64,000 bases of DNA from DATCJY01 sp036562565 (GTDB lineage: Bacteria; Bacteroidota; Bacteroidia; Flavobacteriales_D; Sanyastnellaceae), in contig DATCJY010000045.1 in the NCBI GenBank assembly GCA_036562565.1, forward strand, positions 1 to 64,000, in the 5' to 3' direction. Of this stretch, positions 17,661 through 25,941 are shown piece by piece. Each line of letters begins with the position of its first letter. The first letter of the stretch is position 1. The notes under the pieces were generated by a model. The model had not been told where the DNA came from. It saw only the letters and a program-made list of their open reading frames with translations, and did no database searches. Position numbers and translations under genes: made by a program.

Positions 17661-18500
17661 TTACTTCCAGCATGAATTGGCCTTCTTATCGATGCGGAAA
17701 ACGATTGCAGCCTGTGCAAAGAAGTAGAAATCCTTGCGCCCCGGGTCTCCCCGTTGCAAGCCCGGAATAGAGGAACCGCCATTGGTCTCTTTTACAATAC
17801 TGCGGTCAGAAAGCGCAGCAGCTAGCGGTCCACTGGTCTCTGCCAAGATGGCTCTATCCACATAATTGCCTGAAACATCATCGAAATAGTCTGTCCAAGT
17901 TTTGCGCACTCCCCACTCCAGGTTCAATGCGAGCACCGAAATGATGTTTACTTTGATTCCGGCCCCGAAAGGCACACACAGCAAATTGGTTTTATAAGGT
18001 TTTTGACCACCGGGAAGCCCTTGACCTTCTGTGCCAAGTGGTTGAAGCTCATACCATGTCCCACGGTAATTGGCCATCGGCTTCATATTGAAAAACCCAA
18101 TGCCTCCAAACAAATAAGGTGAAACGGGATAATCCGGATTGCTCAATTGATAAGGAAAGAAATTGAGCTCAAACTGCATACTTCCCTCAATTATCTGGTT
18201 GCGGAAAGACAAATTGCGATTGCGCTGGTAGGCGTCATCACTGTCCTGATCCCAAGCTTCCACTTGACCGTAAAGCAAACTGCCCTTAACCGACCAACGT
18301 CTATCGAAGTTGTTGCGGTAATGTAGGCCGCCACCGGCTTTGAGGCGTGTGCCAAAATGTTTGTAGGGATTTATCTCTCCGAGATAATAGCTCGTACCGA
18401 CAATAAGACCGACATCCTTGCTCCGCTCAAACTTCTTGTCCTGAGCTGAAACTTGGATGGCTAATAAGATAAAAGTCAGTATGAATGAAAAATTTTTCAC
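17661..18500 (-). CDS. DUF6089-like outer-membrane beta-barrel protein
   Basis: A 279-residue protein with a signal peptide (KNFSFILTFILLAIQVSAQ). The beta-barrel has alternating aromatic strands, as in VGLIVGTSYYLGEINPY, YRNNFDRRWSVKGSLLYG and PYLFGGIGFF, with LEWGVRKTWTDYFDDVSG near the end. This is the DUF6089 pattern found just before uppS and bamA in many Bacteroidota, where it is thought to act in the outer membrane; its precise role is unknown. There is no ATG near the signal peptide. The best start is GTG 18500; a TTG at 18515 coincides with a promoter-like CAAAATTC and is less likely. A gap of 157 bases separates it from uppS. Confidence 0.85.
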   Translation of the reverse strand: MKNFSFILTFILLAIQVSAQDKKFERSKDVGLIVGTSYYLGEINPYKHFGTRLKAGGGLHYRNNFDRRWSVKGSLLYGQVEAWDQDSDDAYQRNRNLSFRNQIIEGSMQFELNFFPYQLSNPDYPVSPYLFGGIGFFNMKPMANYRGTWYELQPLGTEGQGLPGGQKPYKTNLLCVPFGAGIKVNIISVLALNLEWGVRKTWTDYFDDVSGNYVDRAILAETSGPLAAALSDRSIVKETNGGSSIPGLQRGDPGRKDFYFFAQAAIVFRIDKKANSCWK

Positions 18501-18624
18501 GGGCGGATTACGCAAAATTCAACAAAATATTGCCCATTTACGAAAGATTCCGTGGAAAGTTCGAGCCACGTGCTGTGCAAAACCGTATTTGGAAGCTTTT
18601 AACTTTTCTCTACTCTAAGCTTCA

Positions 18625-18632
18625 TAAATTTG
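18625..18632 (+). promoter_or_regulatory. Predicted -7 promoter box at the head of the metal island
   Basis: TAAATTTG, matching TAnnTTTG, seven bases before the TTG start at 18640. TTTTC lies about 18 bases upstream as a possible -33 element. Confidence 0.55.
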
Positions 18633-18639
18633 TAATGCT

Positions 18640-19038
18640 TTGAGAAAGTCTTTTGCAATATTCATGATGGCCATCTATGGAGTGCTCTCCATAGGTATCC
18701 ACTTGCATGCGCATTATTGCTGCGGCAAATTGACCGAACTCAGTCTATACGAGCCTGTAAAGAGCTGCTGTGCACATGACGACCACGCGGAGCAAGATGG
18801 TCCGGCCATTAGAAACAACTGCTGTGATTTCAAGCACTACAATTTAAAAATCGATGATACGCATGCAGCTTCCTATTGCAACTTGGTACTTCCTGCTGTT
18901 ACCGTAGCGGATGTTCAGGTGGCGTTCCCTGCAATGGTTATCACAGAAACAACTCATGTTCCGAGTGTCCCGGTGAATGGTCCTCCCTCGGACATTCCTT
19001 TATTTATACAGCATCACGCCCTCGTTCTCTACGCATAA
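18640..19038 (+). CDS. HYC_CC_PP family cysteine-rich secreted protein
   Basis: A 132-residue protein with a hydrophobic N-terminus, then HAHYCCGKL, KSCCAHDD, IRNNCCDF and the late PP in VNGPPSDIP. This HYC-CC-PP pattern defines a Bacteroidota family that usually accompanies copper-related HMA proteins and TonB receptors, as it does here. Function is not established; the paired cysteines and histidines suggest metal binding outside the cytoplasm. The start is uncertain: TTG 18640 gives a basic n-region (MRKS), while ATG 18664 would lack it. A consensus promoter lies 7 bases before the TTG, which would make the message nearly leaderless. It opens the metal island. Confidence 0.82.
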   Translation: MRKSFAIFMMAIYGVLSIGIHLHAHYCCGKLTELSLYEPVKSCCAHDDHAEQDGPAIRNNCCDFKHYNLKIDDTHAASYCNLVLPAVTVADVQVAFPAMVITETTHVPSVPVNGPPSDIPLFIQHHALVLYA

Positions 19039-19120
19039 GTTCTTTTTATGAATTTAGTTGGACACATATTCCGTGTCCATCTATCACCCCCATTCAATCT
19101 TCATTCATAAAAAGACTAAC

Positions 19121-19474
19121 ATGAAAAACATCCTCATAAAATTCACTTTAATCCTTGCGATAGGATTCATCAGCAATACTGCTTTTGCACAACAAAAGAA
19201 AGTAGAAACAACCACCTTCTGGGTAGCCAGTGTTTGTGGCATGTGCGAAGAGACAATTGAAAAAGCACTTGACACCAAAGGCATCATTCAAGCCGATTAC
19301 AATTTGGCAACCAATCAACTCACCGTTACATACAAGACCAAGAAAATTAGTTTGGAACAAATTCATCATCTGCTGAACGAAGCAGGTTATGATACCGAAA
19401 GCTCTATCTGTACCGATGAGCAATACAGCCGTGTACATGGTTGCTGTAAATACCGCGAACTGGATAAACATTAA
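19121..19474 (+). CDS. Periplasmic heavy-metal-associated (HMA) domain protein
   Basis: A 117-residue exported protein. The signal peptide MKNILIKFTLILAIGFISNT is cleaved near AFAQ, and one HMA ferredoxin-like domain follows (about residues 28-95). Its metal site is VCGMCEETIEKAL, a CxxC variant of the usual GMTCxxC, followed by VTYKTKKISLEQI. The tail has more cysteines (SICTDE, HGCCKY). HMA domains carry Cu(I) or related soft metals; secretion means this one works outside the cytoplasm, perhaps passing metal to or from the TonB receptor that starts 6 bases later. I place the start at ATG 19121, because the longer frame from 19058 destroys the signal peptide. Confidence 0.9.
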   Translation: MKNILIKFTLILAIGFISNTAFAQQKKVETTTFWVASVCGMCEETIEKALDTKGIIQADYNLATNQLTVTYKTKKISLEQIHHLLNEAGYDTESSICTDEQYSRVHGCCKYRELDKH

Positions 19475-19479
19475 GAGCT

Positions 19480-21753
19480 ATGCGCTTACTAATGATTTTA
19501 GCGCTGGTTCTGATGGGATTTCAGAATCATGCGCAAACCCTGCGCGGTATAGTGACCGGAGATGACCATGAAGCCATCATTGGCGCAACAATTGTCTGGA
19601 AAGATACGCGCATGGGTACTGTGACAGATGCCAACGGACATTTCACCATTGGTGTTCCACCAAATGCTACCCATCTGGTAGTGGGTTATGTAGGATATCA
19701 CACCGATACAATTGCTTATAGCGGACAAGAGTTTATCACGGTGCAACTGCGCAACAATACTCAAACGGGAACGGTAACCATCGAAGGGCAAAACAGCGGC
19801 ACGTATATGTCCACGCTCAACCCGATGCTTTTCCAAACGATTAACGAAAAGGAGTTGTGCAAGGCTGCTTGTTGCAACCTGAGTGAAAGCTTTGAAACAA
19901 ACGCCTCAATTGATGCGGCATTTGCCGATGCGGTTACAGGAACGCGCCAGATTCGCATGCTAGGATTGGAAGGCCGCTACACGCAAATGATGTTTGACAA
20001 CATTCCCTCTGTGCGCGGATTGGCCAGCACATATGGACTCACCTATGTGCCGGGACCATGGATTAAAAACATCTACATAGCGAAAGGTGTTGGTTCGGTT
20101 ACGGCCGGTTATGAAAGCATGACCGGTCAAATCAATGTGGCGATGAAAAATCCTGACAATGCTGAGAAACTTCACATCAATGCATTTGTTGGGAACAATG
20201 GTCGCACGGAATTGAACCTCGTGATGCGACCAAAAGAATTATTTTGGCCAAAGAGCAAAGAATCCAAATTGAACACGATTCTCCTTGCGCATGGTGCACT
20301 CTCCTCATTGCGCAGCGACATGAACAACGATGGTTTTCTTGACAATCCTCTTTTCACCAATCTTATTCTTCGCAACGAGTGGCACCTCACTACATCCAGC
20401 GGTTGGGGCAGCCAGATTGTATTGTCCTACCTGAACATGAACAACACCAGTGGCACGTATGACTTTGACCCGCTGGATGATGTACGTGCAAAGCTTTGGG
20501 GTGTCAACACTCAAACTGAGCGTTATGAGTTTGCCGCAAAGACAGGATATGTCTTTAAAGAAAAGCCTTGGAAGAGTTTTGGCTCGCAAGTGAGTGTGAG
20601 CTGGCATGACCAAGAAGGCAACTATGGATATCGTCAATACATCGGTCAGCAACTGAGCACGCGCATTAACCTCCTCTTTGCATCACGCATCAAGAGCGAT
20701 GCGCACAAGTTCACTGCAGGCATCAGTCATCAATACGATGATTATAACGAGCGCCTGTTCTTTGATGAAATTCCTCCGGTGGCACTATCCAGCATGGATT
20801 TGCAACGCAAAGAATCTGTTGCGGGTGCATTTGCAGAATACACCATGAACACAAGTCCGAAGTTTACGGTTGTAACAGGATTGCGTGGTGATTACCACAA
20901 TGTATATGGTGCATTTATTACACCTCGTGTTCATGCACGATACAGTTTGACTGATAACGCATCCATCAAATTTGTTGGTGGTAAAGGTTATCGCACTGCA
21001 CAACTCTTGATGGACAACGTGGGCATCTTGGCCAGTAACCGTGACATATTCATTCATAGTGATGATGCAAAAGGCATACATGGCTTGAAGATGGAAGAGG
21101 CATGGAACGTTGGACTCATCTATACACACAAGTTCAAAATCAATTACCGCGAAGCAACACTATCATTGGATGCATATCGCACCGATTTCACCAATCAAGT
21201 GGTGGTTGATATGGAAACTCCAAAAGAAGTTCACTTCTACAACCTTGATGGGGCAAGCTATAGCAACAGTGCACAAGCTGAATTCCATTATTCACCTGCA
21301 AGGAGATTAGACCTTCGTTTGGCTTATCGTTGGCTCGAAGTGCGTCAACAATATCAGTCCGGTTTATTGGACAAGCCAATGGTGAACCGACACAGAGCAT
21401 TTACCAATTTAGCATATGAAACCAAAGCCAACGAACGGGGTGCACAATGGCGCTTTGATGCCACACTGCAATGGGTAAGCAAAAAAAGATTACCTTCCCT
21501 TGGCGAGCATGGAATGCATGCGCTAAACCCATCTTATTCCGATGATTATTTTCAGCTCAATGCACAGGTCACTTATGTATTCAAGAAGAACCTGGAGTTG
21601 TATCTGGGTGGAGAGAACCTCAACAACTTCATAGTACACGATGTCATCGTTTCGGCAGAAAACCCTTCCAGCGAATACTTTGATGGCTCACAACTTTGGG
21701 GACCTGTATTTGGCAGAATGTTTTACCTCGGTTTCAGATGGATGATTAATTAA
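19480..21753 (+). CDS. TonB-dependent outer-membrane receptor, probably for copper or a metal chelate
   Basis: A 757-residue receptor. The signal peptide (MRLLMILALVLMGFQNHAQ) is followed by a carboxypeptidase-like beta-sandwich (about residues 20-100: LRGIVTGDDHEAIIGATIVW, GTVTDANGHFTI) and a plug and 22-strand barrel. Just before the plug is KAACCNLSESFETN, a cysteine-containing signature of one Bacteroidota receptor group. RQIRMLGLEGRYTQMMFDN and GYESMTGQINV are plug motifs, and the C-terminus ends in FYLGFRWMIN. Position between two HMA proteins suggests a metal or metallophore substrate, but the ligand is inferred only. Reading is continuous over the whole gene. Confidence 0.92.
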   Translation: MRLLMILALVLMGFQNHAQTLRGIVTGDDHEAIIGATIVWKDTRMGTVTDANGHFTIGVPPNATHLVVGYVGYHTDTIAYSGQEFITVQLRNNTQTGTVTIEGQNSGTYMSTLNPMLFQTINEKELCKAACCNLSESFETNASIDAAFADAVTGTRQIRMLGLEGRYTQMMFDNIPSVRGLASTYGLTYVPGPWIKNIYIAKGVGSVTAGYESMTGQINVAMKNPDNAEKLHINAFVGNNGRTELNLVMRPKELFWPKSKESKLNTILLAHGALSSLRSDMNNDGFLDNPLFTNLILRNEWHLTTSSGWGSQIVLSYLNMNNTSGTYDFDPLDDVRAKLWGVNTQTERYEFAAKTGYVFKEKPWKSFGSQVSVSWHDQEGNYGYRQYIGQQLSTRINLLFASRIKSDAHKFTAGISHQYDDYNERLFFDEIPPVALSSMDLQRKESVAGAFAEYTMNTSPKFTVVTGLRGDYHNVYGAFITPRVHARYSLTDNASIKFVGGKGYRTAQLLMDNVGILASNRDIFIHSDDAKGIHGLKMEEAWNVGLIYTHKFKINYREATLSLDAYRTDFTNQVVVDMETPKEVHFYNLDGASYSNSAQAEFHYSPARRLDLRLAYRWLEVRQQYQSGLLDKPMVNRHRAFTNLAYETKANERGAQWRFDATLQWVSKKRLPSLGEHGMHALNPSYSDDYFQLNAQVTYVFKKNLELYLGGENLNNFIVHDVIVSAENPSSEYFDGSQLWGPVFGRMFYLGFRWMIN

Positions 21754-21766
21754 AAAATGAAACCCT

Positions 21767-22492
21767 ATGAAACACACTTATCAAATCACCGGCATGTCAT
21801 GTCAAAGCTGTGTCGGTAAAATCAAAGATGAATTATTGCGGCTGCCTGATATCACCCACGTAGATATCTCACTTGAAAATGGAACTGCTGAAATAGAAAT
21901 GACCCAACACGTTTCCACCGAGACGATGCAAGCCGCTATTTCAAAAGCCGGTACTTATACCATCACCATGCAAGGTCATACCGCAGAACACGCAATGAAA
22001 CATGGCAGAAAGAATTGGCTTGTGACTTATAAACCGCTTCTTCTGGTAATAGGATTTATTGTCTTGATCAGCACCATAACATCCGTTTCAAACGGAACCA
22101 TAGATTGGAAGCGATGGATGAACTACTTCATGGCAGGTTTCTTCCTGGGGTTCTCGTTCTTCAAGTTTTTGGACTTGAAGGGATTTGCGACAAGCTATAG
22201 CACTTACGACCTCATTGCTGCGAAATGGAAAGGATATGGCTATATCTATCCATTCATTGAACTGCTGCTCGGAATAGCCTATATCACTCACTGGGAACCA
22301 TTCATCACCAATTCCGTAACAGCGGTGGTAATGGCTGTTTCATCCCTCGGAGTAATTAACAGCTTGCTCAAAAGAAGAAACATACAATGTGCCTGCCTTG
22401 GGACAGTATTCAATCTTCCGATGAGCAATGTGACACTCATAGAAGACGGAGTGATGTTCTTGATGGCGGTAGCCATGCTATTTAGCATCTGA
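21767..22492 (+). CDS. HMA domain fused to a MauE/DoxX-like membrane domain
   Basis: A 241-residue fusion. Residues 1-68 form an HMA domain with the canonical site ITGMSCQSCVGKIKDEL. A His-containing linker (HTAEHAMKHGRKN) leads to about four membrane segments (85-105, 115-140, 160-178, 220-240). The membrane half has the MauE feature CACLGTVFNLPMS, with Cys208 and Cys210. MauE-like proteins are linked to disulphide exchange, DoxX-like ones to quinone or sulphur redox chemistry. The fusion suggests a membrane protein that couples metal capture to thiol redox change. It starts 13 bases after the TonB receptor, so it is in the same operon. The specific reaction is unknown. Confidence 0.85.
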   Translation: MKHTYQITGMSCQSCVGKIKDELLRLPDITHVDISLENGTAEIEMTQHVSTETMQAAISKAGTYTITMQGHTAEHAMKHGRKNWLVTYKPLLLVIGFIVLISTITSVSNGTIDWKRWMNYFMAGFFLGFSFFKFLDLKGFATSYSTYDLIAAKWKGYGYIYPFIELLLGIAYITHWEPFITNSVTAVVMAVSSLGVINSLLKRRNIQCACLGTVFNLPMSNVTLIEDGVMFLMAVAMLFSI

Positions 22493-22502
22493 GGAGTTGA
22501 AT

Positions 22503-22510
22503 TACATTTG
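22503..22510 (+). promoter_or_regulatory. Predicted -7 promoter box before the His-rich protein
   Basis: Exact TACATTTG, with only seven bases before the ATG at 22518. This is the same box-to-start distance as at 18640 and 32661. Confidence 0.6.
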
Positions 22511-22517
22511 TCGCAAC

Positions 22518-22925
22518 ATGGCAAAAACAACACATAACAAACTATTCTTCTTGCTGTTCACATACAGCATTGTGTTGTTGCATGCCATTATTCCACATTG
22601 CCATGCTGCCGATGCGCATGCAATGTTCCAAACCGAGAAAGCTGCGACACATACCTGCGATGGTCATCACCACCATGAAGAGGATGCCAATCATTCTTCC
22701 CACGAACATCAGGTATGCCAAAATGATGACTTACATGGTCAATATTTAAAAGCAGATGCGTCATCCATTGACTTTGATGCGATGATTGCTGAAGCGGTTG
22801 ACTATTGGATTTATCTCATATGCGACTTTGAGGGAAAATCAAGCTTTACATCTGTTCAATCAGATGCCCTAGTCCGAAGTTGTTATCTACACGCCAATAT
22901 TCATAGAGGACCTCCTGCTTGCTGA
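22518..22925 (+). CDS. Histidine-rich secreted protein of unknown function
   Basis: A 135-residue protein with an N-terminal hydrophobic segment (LFFLLFTYSIVLLHAIIP) and then two His clusters: HCHAADAHAMF and DGHHHHEEDANHSSHEHQV. It ends in HRGPPAC. I recognise no named family, though histidine-loaded exported proteins typically buffer Zn, Cu or Ni ions. I start it at ATG 22518, because the consensus promoter occupies 22503-22510 inside the longer frame. Position between the HMA-MauE fusion and the efflux operon supports a metal role. The stop codon lies within a 9-base-pair hairpin (22911-22933). Confidence 0.75.
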   Translation: MAKTTHNKLFFLLFTYSIVLLHAIIPHCHAADAHAMFQTEKAATHTCDGHHHHEEDANHSSHEHQVCQNDDLHGQYLKADASSIDFDAMIAEAVDYWIYLICDFEGKSSFTSVQSDALVRSCYLHANIHRGPPAC

Positions 22926-22933
22926 GCAGGAGG
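22911..22933 (+). terminator. Hairpin overlapping the stop codon of the His-rich gene
   Basis: Perfect 9-base stem CCTCCTGCT/AGCAGGAGG with a 5-base loop. The following ACTTCCTCTATTTCTG is only weakly T-rich, so this is either a poor terminator or an attenuating structure. Confidence 0.45.
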
Positions 22934-23000
22934 ACTTCCTCTATTTCTGAGTATTTCTTCCTGTAAAATTGCTTGACAAGAATCACGGCAGATTCTAAAG

Positions 23001-23028
23001 CAACATCTTCATTTGATGTTGTTCTCTT
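23001..23028 (+). terminator. Weak intrinsic terminator before the efflux operon
   Basis: Stem CAACATC/GATGTTG with a 7-base loop, followed by TTCTCTTC. It could separate the His-rich gene from the tolC-like gene that starts 32 bases later. Confidence 0.4.
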
Positions 23029-23052
23029 CAACCTTCATAATTGTCCAAAATC

Positions 23053-24246
23053 ATGCTTTTTCAAACGAAGAAATACTTAGGAACTCTGGCTATATCCATC
23101 CTTCTCAATGTTATTTCTCACGCTCAGGTAATCACGGCTGATGAAGCTGTGAAGTACGCACTGGAGCACAATCCGCGCATTCAAGCTGTCATTCTGGAGG
23201 TGGAAAAGAATAAGCAATTGCAGAAATCTGCCGTAAACATTCCTAATCCGGAATTCATGTTTGAAAGCACTACGGGAGAATATCAAACATTGGGAATATT
23301 GCAGTCGCTCGATTTTCCAACGGTATATGCAAAACAGTATAGTATCAATCGTCAGCTCACTGAACTCAGCAAAGTGTCTCAGCAAATGACTCGTGCCGAG
23401 TTAGAAGGTCGCGTTCGCACTGCCTATCTTGAAGTACAATACTATTTGGAATTGGTGAAGCGCCTGCAAGAGCGAGATAGTGCATATGCCGCAATAGAAC
23501 AAGCTGCGAATCGGAAATTCATAGCCGGTGAAATTGATGCCTTGGCAAGTTCTTATGCCAAACTGCAACATGCCGATGTACACCGCACCATGACTCAAGC
23601 ACAGGTAGATTTGGAAACTGCTTGGCAAGTGCTTCAACTCCTGATGCAAACGACTGAGATCAAGCAGCTCGAAATGCTTACAGAACTAAGCCTTTCTCCT
23701 CAAGCCTTGCAGAAAGACTCCTTGGTGGTGGCTCAAACATTGTTCATGCGTTATGTTGAACAACAAAAAGAACTAAGTGAGAAACAACTGGCATTGCAGC
23801 GCAGCAAGGCGTTACCGGGAATTGTATTTGGCTACTTGAATCAAAGCGACAGAAACACACCATTTGATATGCGCCTGCGTGGTGGACTAAGTCTTCCACT
23901 TTGGTGGTGGCAATATTCCGGTAACATCAAAGCCGCAAAAGCACAAATTCAAATCACTTCATTTGAAGCCCAACAACAACAAATAGATATTGCAATCCGG
24001 CTCAACAACCTCTTCAACGAATACAAGAAATACAAAACTTCGCTTTTGTATTTCGAGAATGAAGGCCTCGAACTGATTACACAAATGCGCGACCATTCCG
24101 AACGGTTGTTCGAAGCCGGTAGCATTGATTACATCACACACTTGCGCAACCTCAACGATGCATTCATGCAAGAATATGCGCATTTGGAAACACTTTATTT
24201 GCTCAATAAAACCATTATACAACTCAACTACCTCACCCAACAATGA
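23053..24246 (+). CDS. TolC/CusC-family outer-membrane efflux protein
   Basis: Outer-membrane channel of the tripartite metal pump. It has 397 residues, with signal peptide KKYLGTLAISILLNVISHAQ and then ADEAVKYALEHNPRIQAVIL, the typical opening of the outer-membrane efflux repeat. Two OEP repeats follow: the long helices contain VRTAYLEVQYYLELVKRL and RGGLSLPLWWW. It lacks a lipobox, unlike E. coli CusC. ATG 23053 is preferred to a TTG at 23041. The stop codon overlaps the start of the adaptor gene (ATGA), so the two are translationally coupled. Confidence 0.92.
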   Translation: MLFQTKKYLGTLAISILLNVISHAQVITADEAVKYALEHNPRIQAVILEVEKNKQLQKSAVNIPNPEFMFESTTGEYQTLGILQSLDFPTVYAKQYSINRQLTELSKVSQQMTRAELEGRVRTAYLEVQYYLELVKRLQERDSAYAAIEQAANRKFIAGEIDALASSYAKLQHADVHRTMTQAQVDLETAWQVLQLLMQTTEIKQLEMLTELSLSPQALQKDSLVVAQTLFMRYVEQQKELSEKQLALQRSKALPGIVFGYLNQSDRNTPFDMRLRGGLSLPLWWWQYSGNIKAAKAQIQITSFEAQQQQIDIAIRLNNLFNEYKKYKTSLLYFENEGLELITQMRDHSERLFEAGSIDYITHLRNLNDAFMQEYAHLETLYLLNKTIIQLNYLTQQ

Positions 24247-25931
24247 TGCAGCAACTTTACCGATTCAGCTTCTTGTTAAAACTGCTGATAGTATCCATAA
24301 CATTGATCAGTCAGCACAGTCACTTGCATGCGGACGCCTCAGCGCATCCACATAGTCATGATGAAACAAATGTGAATCAAGATACTTTCAATTACTTCAC
24401 GACCGAAGTAAGCAGCGATAAGTATGAGCTCTTATTGCGATACCATCCCATCACGCCAAATCAAGAAGCAGATCTCACACTCTTTATCAGTGAATATAAT
24501 ACCAATGCTCCGCTCAACAATGTAGAGCTGAAACTTACGGTGCAAGAAGACACCTCAATACAACTGCATCCACACCTCACAGCAGACGGCACTTGGGAGA
24601 TGCATCCAATTTTTCCCGAAGAGAAAACCTATTCGATAGCCGTTCAAATCAATGGCCCACTTGGTCCTGATTTGCTACTTCTTAAAGACATTGAAGTCGG
24701 TGCTACATTGGATAACCCACACGATCATCACCATCATCACTGGTACACATCTCCTATTTTCCTCATCAGCATTTCACTTATTGCAGGCATGTTGCTAATG
24801 CTTTTGCTGCAGCGTTTGAGACACAAGCGTTCACCCAAAGGAAGTGCCGCTCTTGTACTGATTTTGATACTCGTGCCACTGCGTCCTGATTTGATGCAAG
24901 CACATGAAGGACATGATCATCGACCGCAGAAGAAAAACAACATCTTCAGCAACTCGATTTATGTTCCGAAAGAATCCCAGTTTCTGCTCGATGTATTAAC
25001 TCAACGTGTATTATCCGGCAACGAAACGCAAGTGCAAACATTCTATGGAACGATTGTGCCAAGCAGCAGTGGACAAGCCATTGTGACTGCTCCTCAAACC
25101 GGACGCATCATCTCTTTGCACACATCGGTGGGCAGCCAAGTAACGGTTGGTCAAACACTAGCTGTCATTGAAGGTTTTTTAGATGCAGCAAGTGCGATGA
25201 CATTTCAGGCAGAGAAAAACAATTTGCTCGCAGAGTTTGATGCTGCACGCAAGGAGTACGAACGCATACAATCCATAGCTGATATCGCTGCAAAGAAAGA
25301 GTTGGATGAAGCAGAGGCGCGTTTCAAAAAAGCTCAAGACAACCTTGAACTTTTCAAAAACAAAACAGCTACACGTTTCGAACTGAAATCGCCCATCAGC
25401 GGAATGGTAGACAACTTCACATTGAGTATCGGCACTCCGGTTTCGCAAAGCGATGTATTGTTCACAATCGTCAATCCTTCCAAAGTATATGTGGATGCTC
25501 AGGTATACGGCAATGCAACGGCCATGATGACTTCTGCTCAATCATTCCTCATCTCCTCTCCAAGCGGCAAACAAGCAGAAGCGCGGCTGCTCGCCATCCC
25601 GCAAACACTGCATGCGAGCAATCAATCACAGCACATCTTGTTTGAGGTTGACAATCTGGATAACACGTTTAAAATCGGTGAGTACGTGAAAGTAAGTGCG
25701 TTGCTCCCTACAGAAGCAGGAACCATTTTGATTCCAACATCCGCTATCACTGAGGTGGATGGAAGAGACTGTGTATTCATCAAAGAATCTGCAGAACAAT
25801 ATCAGCTCCGATTCGTGAACACCAAGAACGACAACGGTTCTACAGTGAGTATTACCAAAGGACTTGAAACAGGTGAACGCGTAGTAACCAACGCCACATA
25901 TCAATTGAAAATGATTTATCTCAACCAATAA
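24243..25931 (+). CDS. CusB-like membrane-fusion adaptor with an extra N-terminal membrane module
   Basis: A 562-residue adaptor for an RND metal pump, longer than the usual 350-420. Residues 1-30 are a signal or anchor. About 45-155 form an extra beta-sandwich (YHPITPNQEADLTLFISEY) resembling YtkA/FixH-like periplasmic domains. A His cluster HDHHHHHW, a membrane helix (about 170-190), a second hydrophobic segment (205-220) and HEGHDH follow. The normal adaptor is at about 240-562: the lipoyl half-motifs TGRIISLHTSVGSQVTVGQ and ELKSPISGMVDNFTLSIGTP flank a short hairpin, and the beta-barrel ends in GLETGERVVTNATYQLK. It looks like a fusion of a metal-sensing module and an adaptor, but a single protein is encoded without a frameshift. 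Confidence 0.9.
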   Translation: MMQQLYRFSFLLKLLIVSITLISQHSHLHADASAHPHSHDETNVNQDTFNYFTTEVSSDKYELLLRYHPITPNQEADLTLFISEYNTNAPLNNVELKLTVQEDTSIQLHPHLTADGTWEMHPIFPEEKTYSIAVQINGPLGPDLLLLKDIEVGATLDNPHDHHHHHWYTSPIFLISISLIAGMLLMLLLQRLRHKRSPKGSAALVLILILVPLRPDLMQAHEGHDHRPQKKNNIFSNSIYVPKESQFLLDVLTQRVLSGNETQVQTFYGTIVPSSSGQAIVTAPQTGRIISLHTSVGSQVTVGQTLAVIEGFLDAASAMTFQAEKNNLLAEFDAARKEYERIQSIADIAAKKELDEAEARFKKAQDNLELFKNKTATRFELKSPISGMVDNFTLSIGTPVSQSDVLFTIVNPSKVYVDAQVYGNATAMMTSAQSFLISSPSGKQAEARLLAIPQTLHASNQSQHILFEVDNLDNTFKIGEYVKVSALLPTEAGTILIPTSAITEVDGRDCVFIKESAEQYQLRFVNTKNDNGSTVSITKGLETGERVVTNATYQLKMIYLNQ

Positions 25932-25941
25932 AATCTATCAA

